Source: Adineta ricciae (taxonomy: Eukaryota > Rotifera > Eurotatoria > Adinetida > Adinetidae). Taken from it: 64,000 bases of DNA. Of this stretch, positions 51,754 to 64,000 are shown in pieces. The position numbers and the translations under genes are program-made. The stretch is taken from NCBI GenBank assembly GCA_905250025.1, contig CAJNOJ010000050.1, forward strand, positions 374,135-438,134, written 5' to 3'. How positions within the stretch are numbered: the stretch's first letter is position 1; each line of letters opens with the position of its first letter. Below the pieces are notes generated by a model. That model did not search any database and was not told where the DNA came from. It saw only the letters and a program-made list of their open reading frames with translations.

Positions 51754-54700
51754 TTATTCCATATCACAACAAGATAGTAGTTTAACAAATTCACCGTAAA
51801 TCATCACAAGAATGTCCATGGATAATGGATATATCTTCTCGTCCATTGGTTGAAAAATCATTAAGACTTCATCAGATAGATTCAAATGTTCTGCTAGGCG
51901 ACATGCATAAGCTCGACGAATATACAGAAGTACTTCGTTCAAGTTCAGATCGAATAGTTCGCCTAGGAGAGAAAGTTTTACATGAGAAATGGATCTAAAT
52001 TAGATTTTACTTTACCAAAATCATACAATGAAGGAAGTTGTAATGTAAATGTTTCGAATTGATTCTCAATGTGATATTTCAGGATATAAACAATTGCTTT
52101 AATTGTAGGACCAATTAATTTAGCGAAGAATCTCAATTGAAATTCATTTTCATGGAAACAAATCTGAAAAAAAAATGATTTCGTAGATAATCCTTTCGCT
52201 CACGACCTTTCTTACTCGATGCATTGGTTTGACGGTATCGGAAACTCTATTCGGTAAATCATTGATTATAATTTCATCGTCATCTTCATCATAATCAACA
52301 AATTCTTCTCCCATTAGATCATTTTCCTCATCTTCACTCCATTCATGATCTGATAATATAGTTTCATGAAAATGCATTGGTTTTTGTGGAAGACAATCCT
52401 ACATCATAGTTTATGTATATATTTTCATTAAACGATAAAGATTTTTAAAAAAATGAATGCTGACCGTTAGAATATATTTTCTTGTTTGACACAGTTGAAT
52501 TATCTGTTGAATTATCTGATATAGATTCAAACATGGCCGAATGTTCAGATTTTGTTTAGTACCAAATGTAAACAGAAGAAAAGTCAACTGATTTGACATT
52601 TCTATTTCCAGCACACGTGATTGAGTACCAACATGTTGAACTTTTGATAGAATCGATAAAGCTTATCAAATGAAAAATAAAGTAGTTCGATATGATTCAG
52701 TTCAATAATGAATCACCTGCTAAAATATCAAGAAAATACTCTCGAAGTATCACAGAAAACAAGTTCGATTTCGATTTCTTATTCAACAGTTGATATTTTT
52801 TCATATTCTTGACAGTTATTTCATTCCATCGATGGTTGTCAGTACTGATAAATGAACATGTTTTCAACGCTATTTGAAGTGTGTTGTACATTGCATCGAT
52901 TGATAACTAGACAAAAACAAGAAGAATATTCGGAAAGATACAATCGAACTAGACGAACGGGATTGTTTGTTAATTGACAAAGTTCAATGCAGGTAATAGC
53001 ATGATCAAATTCGAGATTTGTCGTCACCAGTTGATTTGTATCTGAAGCAGCAAATTACTTGACTGATGATACGATCGATGCCCATGAGAGAGACGTTGTT
53101 ACATACCATAAGCCAAATGTAAAAGAATACAATCGAGAAATCGAGAAACAACCTCGTCTTTGCATTTAATCAATTCGTAGAACTGCTTGTGAATGTTCAT
53201 CTTCTTTACAATCGATTCGACTAACTCCTAGGGATTCGATATCGATTGATCATTTCATTAAACGCAATTTCAGTTTTACTTTGAATAGGAATGGTTGGCT
53301 GAATGATAGATTTGATCGATGCAAACGTGTAGGAATGAATAACATATCAGGAATTGATAAATCTGAAAAATTCAGTTCGATCACAAGTAACGAGAACAGA
53401 TTGTAAATACTCTACCAAATCGAATTAAATCACATAGAAAAGATATAAGATAGAAATCTGAAGAATTTCGTTGGAAAATTGTTGAATAATCCAAAAGCAA
53501 GATTATTGGTCCATTTTGTTGGCATGTTTTCAAACATCGACAAATGTACTAAATAGATTATATGAATTCAATTAACTATTGACAAATCATCCGTACTTAC
53601 ACAATACAGATCTATTCGATTCATGTTCAAACCTGATAAATCAACGAATCCTAAATGATTCATTATCATTCGTTCGAATCTTGAACTTGTTTGGAATGAA
53701 TGACTAGCAAATATCTTCGTTGCCGTTGGCCAATTGAATACTGTTATCAAATGACGAAACATCCAAAATATCTCACGAAAACTGTTCTCGTTATAGATAA
53801 AGCATACGAAAATTGGAGCAATGTTTGTCTATGAAGAGAGAAGAGAATATTGACTAAAGTTGAACAGAAAAATCAATTACTTGAAACAAATATCGAAATG
53901 TTTTCATTGGCTGATTATGAACTTCAATTGATGATGAGAGACTTCGAATCTTTCGGTATGTGTAATACATTTGAAATCTTGAATAGACATGTTTATTTCA
54001 TGTCTTTTCTAAGAGAATTCTTACTTCATTATCAAATCATGGAGAAAGGTCGGAAAAATTGATTTCCAAAAACGAGTTTTTACTACCACATTTTCATTCA
54101 TATTCGATAGCAATGAGATCGACAAATCCGACTGTTCATCACCCTGCTTGCTAAAAATATTCACATCTTCAGACAATAAGATCGATTTTATGTACTATAA
54201 GTTTTTCACTTACAAATCAGATACTTGGCCACGTTCATCACACGGTTTAACGATGGTTTTATACCAATAGTATACCAAGGGAGACACCGATTGTCTAAAG
54301 AATCTTTACATGAATCGATAACGAAATCGAATGTTTATTACCCTGATAAACGAAGATCGTATAATTTTTTTGTCCCTGCGATCTGTGTATCAATCCATCG
54401 ATAATTTGTCTAGAAATATCCTGTGTAACAGCAGATATTTTCGGGAAAAAAATGTTCTCACATAGCTTTTTGGTGAACACATTTGACAGCAACGAAATAT
54501 TGTCGATAGACGTTGAACATACCGATGGAGATCTTGTTCCATCATATCATTTTTATAAATACTTACCAATCGACAAATACGCTAATGAAAAGTTCGAGTT
54601 CAATAGAAGAATCTTTTTCGTTTTTCAAAAATTTAATCACTTCTGTTAAAACTTCCTTATCTTCAGGTCGAATCATCTGAGATTCATTATATAATTGACG

Positions 54701-54811
54701 CCAATTAATCATCTCCTTCATGTCGACAGATTCAGAATATCTTTGCTTCAGAATGATATTGTTGGCATTTATTCGAAGTTCGCTGAATTGAATCAAACAC
54801 GCTAACCACAT
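51754..54811 (-). CDS. GPAT1/GPAM-like acyltransferase homologue lacking catalytic motifs
   Basis: About a dozen short exons read in frame from ATG 54811 (MWLACLIQF) to the stop at 51754. Several blocks follow the order of mitochondrial glycerol-3-phosphate acyltransferase: VSPLVYYWYKTIVK; TNIAPIFVCFIYNENSFREI (where GPAM has its HxxxxD block); RFERMIMNHLGFVDLSG (the GGFFIRR block); GPIILLLDYSTIFQRN (the FLEGTRSR block); IPDMLFIPTRLHRS (the IPDILIIPVGISYD block). The acidic C-terminal segment (EWSEDEENDLMGEE) and the following LRFFAKLIGPTIKAI also match in place and order. By my recollection of GPAM, the spacing from the EGTRSR position to IPD is 29 residues in both, without gaps. None of the catalytic or glycerol-phosphate-binding residues remains, so acyl transfer is unlikely. 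The frame is intact and splice sites are good, arguing against a pseudogene. The N-terminal 100 residues are less clear. GPAT2/Minotaur-type non-enzymatic roles are a precedent. Confidence 0.65.
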
Positions 54812-56073
54812 GCTATTGGTTCACTTCTTTTGGAAAATTTGAACCACTCAGAAAATGACTTCATGTTCGATTATAATTACATTTATTGAAAGCGTTTTTT
54901 CGAGTAACTAACTTCGAATATAAGTGACGATTTTGTAAAAGTAATTATAGACATAATTGTCGGTAGGTAAAGATTTAGCTTTTATTTTTAGTAAATAAAA
55001 TTCATAGAAAGTGGGAATAGAACTATTTAATAAGAATATACACTACGTGAGTTATATTTACCTATGTATCAAAGATGATATATTATTGTTTTATAGAAAC
55101 AATCTAGTTCAAGTATTGCCATTTATTCTCGAAGTGTTATCAAATAGCTGAATGTGTATTTGTATTATAATTTGAATTGGACAACTCATGTAGATGAAAG
55201 GATTACAAATGTGATTTATATTTGTTCGTCGTCTGTCGATAGCTATTACTTCTATCACCTAATTTCTGCTAATTTACTGACAAACATTGGATATAGTACA
55301 ATGAAATCAGAATAGGAAGAGAAACGTTAGTGTATTCTTGTTTAACATTGATTTTACTGAAATTGTTTCCATTCATTCTTTCTACTCTCATCGTTGACTT
55401 TTCTTGCATAGCGACAATAACGATCCGTTTCTATCGATGAATGTTATGGACATTGACTTCTACAAGAATCACTCAAGTCGCTGAATTAAAACCTTCCTAA
55501 CAGTCACAAATCACTCTCGGTTCATTTCACTACAAGAATAATCATCGTCGACAAATTCCTTATCAACAATATTTTTTAGTGTTCGTCACAGGGATGGTTT
55601 CTACACAATCAAACCGATGGTAAGAAGAACTGAATGCGAAAGGCGGATAATTGATTTATTCTTTGCAATTCACTATATGGTTTTTTCCTAGTATGATGTA
55701 TGTAAAATGTCTGACCTATTTTTATTTTTTTGATTCTTCTTCACTTCTTCAAATCATCCTATTTTCTCTCTCTTCTAGTATGTATCTTTCATAGCACAGT
55801 ATGCGATTCAACTACATTTACATAAGCCAATCATCGTTCGGGCTTATTTGTTTGGAGGTCGCTGTAGTCGACAATGTTTTTGTGCCTCTCAGAAATCTAC
55901 ATTCATACGTAATTGTATGCAATACACCGCCATAGTAGTTTCTTCCTGCTTTTTTTTCTTTAGAGCTTGAATGATGAAAAGAGACGAGGATGATGCAATG
56001 ATAGTACCTATTTATACCAGTTGATTGAGTGACTTCCGACAGATTTGAAATAGTCTTTATCTTTTATCACTAG
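54812..56073. other. Divergent intergenic region, GPAT-like/NARS1
   Basis: About 1.26 kb with no recognisable coding exon. It should hold both promoters and, given the AG abutting the NARS1 ATG, a 5'UTR exon of NARS1 or a spliced-leader acceptor (56072-56073). Confidence 0.55.
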
Positions 56074-58510
56074 ATGGCAACTTCGGTAGACGAAACAACA
56101 GAAAAACTCGGTGAATGTTCCATTAGTAAGTCCAACTTAGACATTCGTCACTAGATTTATATTGAATATCCAATATAGAAGGACTAATCGCTTACACATC
56201 TGAAAAACACGGTAGCGATGAAAATGGAGATGGTACGGAAAGTAAACCATTCAAAACGCCATTACAAGTTTGTTTCTCTTTCGATTAAAAAAAAACAAGA
56301 TTTTGTTTATGCATTAGCTCTCGTTTCTTAGGCATATCGTAAACATGGAGATAGTGTGACAGTCTATGTTGATGCTAAAGATGAAACACAAGTATGACTC
56401 ATCTGTCACTATTGAATTATATTAAAATATTCGCATGCTAGGGCAAATGGGAACTATTATCGAAAGCTCAATCGAAAAAGGTTAAAACACGTTATGAAGA
56501 AGAACTCAAAAAGGAAAAAGCAAAAGCAGAACGAGATGTAAGTTTTAACAAGAATCAACGGATCATATATGCGAAATATGAAATTATGTAGGAAAAAGAT
56601 CGAGAACAACGAGAAAAAAATCTCGAAGAAGCTCGAAAAATAGTCATTTCTGAAGATACATCATTACCAAAAGCCACAGTGGTATGTGTAATGTAATTTT
56701 ACACAAGGATTTCTCTATCTCAATGATATTTAGCTTAAAATCAAAGGATTGAAAGAACATCATGAAGAACATGTGAAAGTTTTTGGTTGGGTTCATCGTA
56801 TTCGACGACAAGGTTTGCTAACTGAGCGCCTATCATCATCGACCTAGAGAATTTCTCTATCTTCTAGGCAAAAATTTGATGTTCGTTGTCTTACGAGATG
56901 GTACCGGCTTCCTACAATGTGTTTTTTCCGATAAACTTGTAAGTCCTAGCGAGAATCATTGACATTCTCTGATGATTATTGTCTTTTTTACCAGTGTCAA
57001 AACTATGATGCAGTTATCTTAGCAACTGAAGCAACTATATCTGTAACCGGTGTCGTACGTCCTGTGCCTGAAGGACAAACTGCACCGGGTGGTCAAGAAC
57101 TGACCGCCGATTTCTTTCAAGTTGTTGGACATTCGCCACCAGGTGGTGCTGATACATTACTTAACGAAGTTTGTTGAAATGATTGCTCAAATAGTCGTAT
57201 CTCGAACGTCCCTTTTCTTGTGATAAACTAGGATTCTCATCCGGACGTGCAATTGGACAACCGACATATGTTGATTCGAGGCGAAAACGTGAGTTGATCG
57301 GCGTGTTTCGTTCGTCTATCGGATAATAATGTGAAGAATCATGTTATTTAGACATCGAAAATTTTACGTCTCCGTTCCATTGTTACTCAATGCTTCCGTG
57401 ATCATTACTTTGATCGAGGCTATTACGAAACATTTCCACCAACTCTTGTGCAAACTCAAGTTGAAGGCGGCTCAACTCTTTTCGGTCTTAACTATTTCGG
57501 CGAGCCAGCATACTTAACACAATCGTCACAGCTTTATCTCGAAACAGCATGTCCAGCCTTAGGAGATGTCTTTTGCATTGCTCAATCGTATCGAGCTGAA
57601 CAATCTCGTACACGTCGTCATTTAGCTGAGTAAGAATATTGAAAAGAGAGATGTATTATGTTCACGAACAAGTTATTTGTAGATATACGCACGTTGAAGC
57701 TGAATGTCCGTTTATTTCATTCGAAGATTTACTTGATCGTATTGAAGATCTTGTTGTTGATGTTGTTGATCGTGTCTTGAAACATCCGGAGGCTCATCTC
57801 TTGTTCGAAGTCAATCCAGTACGAGAACGAATCTCATAGACATTCCACACAAATAAAATTTTATTTGTTCTGTTTTCCAGGAATTTAAAGCGCCGAAAAA
57901 ACCATTCAAACGTATGAACTATAGCGAAGGTATTGAATGGCTAAAAGCCAACGGTGTTAAAAACGAAGACAATGGTCAGTTTTATGAATTCGGCGAAGAC
58001 ATACCGGAAATGCCTGAAAGAAAAATGACCGATACAATCAACGAACCGATTTTGTTCTGTCGTTTTCCAGCAGAAATCAAAGCATTTTACATGCAACGGG
58101 ATGCCAAAGATAATCGATTAACAGAATCGGTAATTCTTCATTTAGTGGACTATCCTTGTTTTTTTATTCCTTTTTCAACACGGTAGGTCGATGTTTTGAT
58201 GCCCGGTGTCGGTGAAATTGTTGGTGGTAGCATGAGGATGACAAACTTCGAAGATTTATCTGATAGTTTCCGAAAGAATGGCCTTAACACAGATCCATAT
58301 TATTGGTATTTGGATCAAGTAAGTTATTATATATACAGTGCAGGTGAACATTGGAAACATGTATTTTTCATTATTTAGCGCAAGTATGGTACATTTCCTC
58401 ATGGCGGCTACGGTCTTGGTCTTGATCGTTTTATGACATGGTTGACAAACCGTCATCATATTCGTGATGTTTGTTTCTATCCACGATTTATTGGTCGATG
58501 CAAACCATAA
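56074..58510 (+). CDS. NARS1: Asparaginyl-tRNA synthetase, cytosolic (NARS1)
   Basis: Class IIb aminoacyl-tRNA synthetase that charges tRNA-Asn in the cytosol. About ten short introns. After [14 protein letters not shown] comes the animal-specific N-terminal domain ([20 protein letters not shown]) and a basic helical linker ([20 protein letters not shown], then [11 protein letters not shown]). The OB-fold anticodon-binding domain follows ([30 protein letters not shown]). The catalytic domain has [10 protein letters not shown], motif 2 ([20 protein letters not shown]), [21 protein letters not shown] sequence, [10 protein letters not shown] and motif 3 ([13 protein letters not shown]). It ends [11 protein letters not shown] at 58510. 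All class II motifs are intact and the length fits the family. The ATG directly follows CACTAG. MAP3K4 starts 217 bases downstream on the same strand. Confidence 0.97.
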
Positions 58511-58555
58511 ACAGCGTTATTTCATATTCCGGACAAGAACATAAGAAGAACATTA

Positions 58556-58575
58556 TTTTGTTTTGTTTTGTTTTG
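58556..58575. repeat. (TTTTG)4 tandem repeat
   Basis: Four perfect TTTTG units, 45 bases after the NARS1 stop, in the 217-base spacer (58511-58726) before the MAP3K4 homologue. The spacer is otherwise AT-rich, with no other gene. Confidence 0.8.
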
Positions 58576-58726
58576 TTTTCTCTATTTTACATTATTTACA
58601 TTTTTTGTTCGTTTCGTGAAAAACTGAAAGAAAACATTTATTTATAAGAATTTCAGTACCGGGATTAGTCATTTTTCTTTCTCTGAAACAGAAAACAAAA
58701 CTGAACACATCACATGATTACTTTAG

Positions 58727-61700
58727 ATGGACTCGACTATTAATAATAGTGATGATACTCCATCGAAGAAAGATGAATCATCATCGACCATACAAATTAA
58801 TCCTCCTTCGATCATGACATCTATTACTTCATTTAAACCTGTTGATGATAATGAAGAAAATATACTTGACACAACAAACATTCAGAGAACACGTTCAGAA
58901 TCAAATGATCGTTATACCTCACCATCCGAGAAGTCTTCAGATCAACTTAATTTACCAAAAATGTCAGCAAATGTTCACATGGACGAACGCGCAGTTGCAG
59001 CATGGGTACAATCAACAACAGCTGAAATTGTCTCTTCTCCGATTGAACGTTCGCCATCGTTACCTGTATCCATGCTGGAACAAATATCAACACGTAGTCG
59101 ACGGAATTCGACTGTTTCGACCTTATGTGATCAAACACAGTCGCAACAAGCACAAACGGCGGTCTTCTCAGACACAATGTCATCGACAGTATCATATAAT
59201 TTATCCACTACCATGGATATTCAACGAAGCTTTTCATTTCCAACTGTTGATCAACATCAATATTCAAATGTAGACGACGAACAGAATCAATTCATTTCGG
59301 AAGAAAACGAAGACGATATTACGGCACAGTTCTTACCTGTGCCAGAATCTGAAGATTCTGAAATCGATAAAAAATCAGAAAAACCACCTCTATCAGAAAA
59401 TACATCTCTATCAAATAAACGTTCGTCGACTGGAGAAGAAAGGAAATTCTCGTCAAATGTTTCTTTTCACGCGTCTGTTTCATTCGATCCTCGCCGTAAA
59501 TCATTGCATGTTCAACGACGTCGAAATAATTCTTGGAATACAAACAAAAACAAACCTGTGTCTTATCAACGTTCGGTATCACATAAACCAGTGTTAGTGC
59601 ATCCTCGGGTTAATCAAAAACAGTACTTTACTTCGTCGTCAATGCCGTCTGGAATTCAATCATTTCTAAGTCATAGAACAAATCAATCGTCATGCTATTC
59701 TGATAATGTTTTTCTCTCCACATCAGCGATCAGTTCACCTTTGTCCCTGCATCATGCGAATTTGACGAGGCACATGCCAGTAGATTCACAGTTTTTAGCC
59801 ATACCATCATCTACATCGATGATTTCATCGGATCAACAAACGTCGAATGTGTCCGACGCGTCTGGCCAAAGTGGTATTGAATCATCAAATTTACGAACGA
59901 GCATATCTGAACTACCCCATACAGCAAGCATCAACGAGGAAGAAGAGGAGGAGCAACAACAGCAAGGAACTAGAACAAAAACCGAAAAGAACTTATTGCA
60001 TTTACAGCCGAAGCGTCCCAGTTCGGCCTCGTCGAGATCAACGCAAACTGCGAGTACAGAAAGTTTACCGACATCGTCGAGTGAAGATAGAGTCAACAAC
60101 ATGTACAAAAAACTTGATGTTTTGAATAAAGTTGGAAAAAAACCACGAACACCATACGATCAAAGATTAGATGTCCTGCGTCAATTAGCATGGTTATTGG
60201 AGAAACGACCACCCATTCATCCACGATTGAATCCAACACGTCGAAAGCCAGCTCAAGTGCTAGTATCCGTATGTTATTTAGAAAATCGGTCATGCGGATT
60301 TCCTTTTCTTTTCTTTTTCGTTAGGCTCGTTCGTCTATGAGATCAACTAATACAACAGCCGTCACTCCGCATGCAGAATCAGAGCTGACAATCACTTCGA
60401 AAGTTTCGCCCCAATTGTTCTCAAGTTCGAATGAAAACTCAAATCAAGTACATTCATTACCTATCAACTCACATCGTCCTCATTCACCTTCATCCTCACA
60501 GGCGTTAACATCTTCTGTTGATCCTCTAACTCAAAGTTATTCTTCTATACGTAGTATTCATTCAGATTCTAGTCTCAATCCATCTTTAATCAATACCAAA
60601 GCACCATCTTCAAATCCAAATCCGGGCACAACATCACTTAATTCTTCTCTTCACTTGCAACGCAATACACCTTCGTTGAACACTAATCAATCTCAGCGAA
60701 GACGAACTGGTCAGCATCGCCGAAATCTAAATGGTCGCGCTACCGTTCATCGAGATCGTAAGAATTCCTTTTCAAAGTCGAATATAAATATACTTGATGA
60801 GCAGTCAACAACTTCACAAACCACTCAACAACAAACAGGTCCTTTAGTTCGTGACATCAAAGCCATTCTTGAAGAACATTTAGCAATGATTAATGATTTA
60901 CTTTTAAAACACTCGTGCAATGCAAGCATACAATATCCATCGCAAAATTCGTGTATTCGCGATTATCTTTACACACGTTTAAGTGAATTATCATTAAGAA
61001 ATCCAATGAATCAACGTTGTTCGCGAGTCGAAACAAAAGCATTTATTGATTCGATAACAACGTATAATCTCAATCGCTCACATCATTATCAGTTCTTAAT
61101 TCAAAGTATTCGAGATTTATCTAAGCCTGTTCGTTTATCAAATGAAACTAAAGATGATCTTTCGACAATCGATGATACTCTGCTAAATTCTTCTCTATCT
61201 AATTTGAAACTAACAGAATTCAACAATAATGTGGAGTCATTCAAAGAGCACCCACTACGCTTCTTCCGTACCCTAACTGACGAATATATTCTTGATTGTG
61301 AACAAACAGAAAAGGATTTAACACAAAAACTATACGATATTGCTGATAAACAATACATCCTCTACTGTTTAAAACATGTCGACAGTGGCCATACGAATGA
61401 TTTACTTTCGGTTTTTCACAGTCGACTTGATGCGATGTTTGTCTGGTACAATCTTTACTATGAATTAACGATATCGGTGAAGAAACTAAGTGGTTTATTA
61501 CGTTGTGATGATTGTGATGATTGGCCAAAATTGCACTTTCGTTCGTTGGCAACAGAACGTGAACGAAAGGCCAAAAGAGCCGATGAAAGTGATTACTATA
61601 CGACAAGTGAAGACGACGGTACTGATGACGAAGAAGATATGAAAGCAACTGAAGAAAGTGACATAGATAATGAATCCGAACACATGGAAAGTGGAATCGG

Positions 61701-64000
61701 AAAGACCGAGAGCGGAGATGAAATTGATGCGATGCCAAAAGTAAGACCAAATAAATGCATTCTTGTGCAATGTTTATTTTGATTCGTTTTCAAAGAATAT
61801 TTGGCCGGACGATGCGTACGATCAATTTTCAAGTCTTAAAAGTAATTTTAACGAGAGAGAAAATCAGAGTTCACAAGTTATCTCTTGTTTTCATTAGTAT
61901 CGGATGATTCACAACAGACGAATGTGGATCCGACTCCACAGAAAATCGATCGAACCAAATGCTATCGGTAAACACGAACAAATCTCGACCACTAAGACGA
62001 ACATGTGAATATCTTTTGTAGAAATTTTGTTTATTACATGGACAAACGTTCGTACCAAGTAAAATACGATGGTTTAGCTCGTACACTAATCGAACGTGTG
62101 GCACCTGTGTTAGTTAAAACCCGTTTAGCACTATTACAAACAAGTAATCGACGTGATATCAAAGTCGAACAAGTTCTTGCCGGCTTATCTCTATGTGATT
62201 TTCAATCAACAGATAAGAATCAAGCGAGTTCCAAAACTAATGCAAATAATGATGATATTGATGATAAACTAGTCGACACGGACAACCCAGTGAAAGACGA
62301 TACGACAACGAACTTGAACATTGGTGAATTAACGATCGAGAAATGGTTACATCATGTTTTAGAATCGTGTTCAACTATAAAAACAATTTGTTCACATACT
62401 GAAGATATATTAAAGCATAATTGGCTGGAAATACATGAACAGCTAGGTTTACCGTCACTATTACCATTGTATTTCTTCATTGTCAACGTTCTACTCGATG
62501 TTATGAATGAATGTCTGAGTCTTTACATGAAACCATATATGAATAATGATATCATTGAAATAGATGCACTTTGTCGTCAACAAGTAAACAAAAGAAATTG
62601 TTTGATCTGTAATAAAGTTGTTCTTTGTCTTTCAGCTTGTTCGAGAAGCAAAATTGGTACTAAGGTAAACATGATGGACACATCACATTGATAATGCATT
62701 GTAGAAAATGAATTTATTTAGGGATGCATTGGCTACTCGTTTGTATAGTGTTCGTATGATGGAACAATTTATTTCCAATCGTCAGATAGCTGATGAATTA
62801 GCAGATTTTGACGAAAAAATTGTGAATCTATACATGGTTAAGACTTTATTTCAATGATTCTCAAGTTTACTTATTTTCTTCTTTTTGCTATAGCATTATA
62901 AACAATTTTTAAGTACCGTTTCTATCAATCGAACGTATGATATCCATGATGATACTAATCCGATAGCAATCAACGATACAGATCGGGAATTGTACTATTA
63001 TGTTGATGAGGAGACATCCGAACTGATCAAAGAATATTATTTTGCACGAGATTTAACATTAACCTTAGGCAATCGAGAGCTTATTCATGCTCTTGGTTCT
63101 CAATTTAAGTACGTCATTGCAAGTTTCCCAATAGCGCATTTATTTCTTTTTTTGTTTTGTTTTCAGTGATCTGGTCCGAGGAATCTTAGCACAATTAAAA
63201 GAAGAATTGAATGAAACAACAGAAAATTATTATCAAGTATTTGCAGCTGATACAACAAATACATCAAGTGCAAGTGATGGAATTTATTCTGCAGAGTATG
63301 TTCACCAGAACAAGCATCAACGGTTTATAGTATCTTTCTTTTTAGCGTCATGTCAGAATCGACAAAACCACCATATTTTCATTCATCGCAGAGTGTTCCA
63401 CCAGATTTCTCTTTAAGCGAATTGTCTATCTGTGATGCATCAGCATCGCTTTCTGAACAGAAAAAGTAACGTAACTCAGATCGAATAGTATTGTCGAATG
63501 CTATTCTTTTCGTGATTTAGATGTGAAATCATATTTAGTACAAGGGAATTCCGTCGAAGTTTTGATAAAATAAAACAACGAACCATACGCATATGCTCAT
63601 TAGCAAAAACTCTGATCAATGTAAGTTGATACCATTTACTAGGACTGTTTGCATTTAGTTTCATTCTTTGCTCAAGGATTTTTCAATTGCAGCAGAATTT
63701 AAATGCTATAATTGTGTTGATCTCTGGCATGATCTGGAGAGAAACAATTATTCACAAGTCAAACTTCATTTAGATTCTAGCGTATGTACAATTTTAGCAT
63801 TTTGTCTATCAAAATGACACTGTCAATTGCTTTTCTTCTTCCAGAATTCCAATGACTTCGATAGTTTCTATCTATTCGTTCCTCCCTGGTTATCAAACGA
63901 TAAGAATCAAGTGGAGAAACTCCTCTATATTATCTGTAGTCAACAATTATCAACAGATGAGATGAAAGCATCAAATTCGAATCCGAATCCGGCATTTATG
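58727..64000 (+). CDS. MAP3K4 (MTK1/MEKK4) homologue, N-terminal part, cut by the right edge
   Basis: N-terminal regulatory region of a stress-activated MAP kinase kinase kinase that signals to p38/JNK. The ATG at 58727 follows TTTAG. Two long exons (58727 to about 60269, and 60324 to about 61740) code Ser-rich disordered sequence with a conserved block YDQRLDVLRQLAWLLEKRPP, then HPRLNPTRRK. Later blocks match MAP3K4: YILDCEQTEKDLTQKLYDIA, MFVWYNLYYELTISVKKLSG, DWPKLHFRSLATERERKAKR, YRMIHNRRMWIRLHRKS, VKYDGLARTLIERVAPVL, KWLHHVLESCSTIKTIC and LLPLYFFIVNVLLDVMNECL. Exons from 61900 on are small. The acidic DYYTTSEDDGTDDEEDM segment may be a phosphoregulated linker. The frame is open at the right edge. 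The kinase domain, expected C-terminal, is outside the window, so activity cannot be judged. Confidence 0.82.

Noticed and set aside
53850-54062. Plus-strand 70-codon open frame inside the GPAT-like gene
   Set aside because: It starts at TTG rather than ATG and lies opposite an exon and intron of the minus-strand gene with no signals of its own.
61241-61770. Long minus-strand open frames (up to 169 codons)
   Set aside because: They are reverse-strand shadows of the MAP3K4 homologue exon; His/Phe/Leu-rich composition mirrors its acidic and serine-rich codons.
1-64000. Transposons, telomeric arrays, CRISPR arrays or viral insertions
   Set aside because: No transposase, reverse transcriptase, long terminal repeats, direct-repeat arrays or telomere-type tandem repeats were seen by eye; short microsatellites are the only repeats. 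Very degraded copies could be missed without a search.
1-64000. Horizontally acquired bacterial genes, often reported in bdelloids
   Set aside because: Every recognised gene has an animal orthologue and an intron-rich structure, except the single-exon GPCR, which is also an animal family.

Overview
The window is nuclear DNA from an animal. It is AT-rich (an impression, not a count) and gene-dense, with many spliceosomal introns of roughly 50-70 bases with GT...AG ends, and its genes have clear animal orthologues (TRIM2/3-type NHL protein, CEP89, fibrocystin-L, MAP3K4, CTNNBL1, MIC10). Very short introns, compact spacing and a divergent single-exon FMRFamide-like GPCR fit a rotifer, most likely a bdelloid. 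That is an inference from style and gene content, not from a marker gene. No virus, integrated mobile element, CRISPR array or bacterial operon was recognised. LAYOUT: The left edge may hold the 3' end of a plus-strand gene (1-209). Next come an oxysterol-binding-protein-related gene of the ORP3/6/7 type (minus, 582-4220, with possible alternative 5' exons up to 5071) and a RING/B-box/filamin/NHL ubiquitin ligase of the TRIM2/3 type (minus, 6155-8919). A tRNA-Lys(UUU) lies at 10137-10209 (minus). The MICOS subunit MIC10 (minus, 11624-12069) and the spliceosome-associated CTNNBL1 (plus, 12324-14655) are head to head over a 254-base spacer. A poorly understood serine-rich plus-strand locus follows (16549-21492), then centrosomal CEP89 (minus, 21862-25723). 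A giant fibrocystin-L/PKHD1L1 receptor fills 28262-44997 (plus) and converges on an unrecognised serine-rich gene (minus, 45198-47465). Then come a rhodopsin-family GPCR (plus, 50014-51120), a glycerol-3-phosphate-acyltransferase-like gene (minus, 51754-54811), cytosolic asparaginyl-tRNA synthetase (plus, 56074-58510) and a MAP3K4 homologue cut by the right edge (plus, from 58727). MAIN POINT OF INTEREST: The gene at 51754-54811 lines up with animal mitochondrial GPAT (GPAM) through its acyltransferase domain and acidic C-terminal region. All four acyltransferase motif blocks are replaced while the reading frame stays open across many exons, so it looks like an expressed pseudoenzyme rather than a dead gene. 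HOW THE GENES RELATE: There is no single pathway. Most genes are housekeeping or ciliary/cytoskeletal (CEP89 and fibrocystin-L are cilium- or stereocilium-related in vertebrates). Several starts (MIC10, NARS1, MAP3K4) have an AG dinucleotide abutting the ATG, which suggests 5'UTR introns or spliced-leader addition. All exon joins were read by eye, so internal boundaries are approximate unless exact positions are given.
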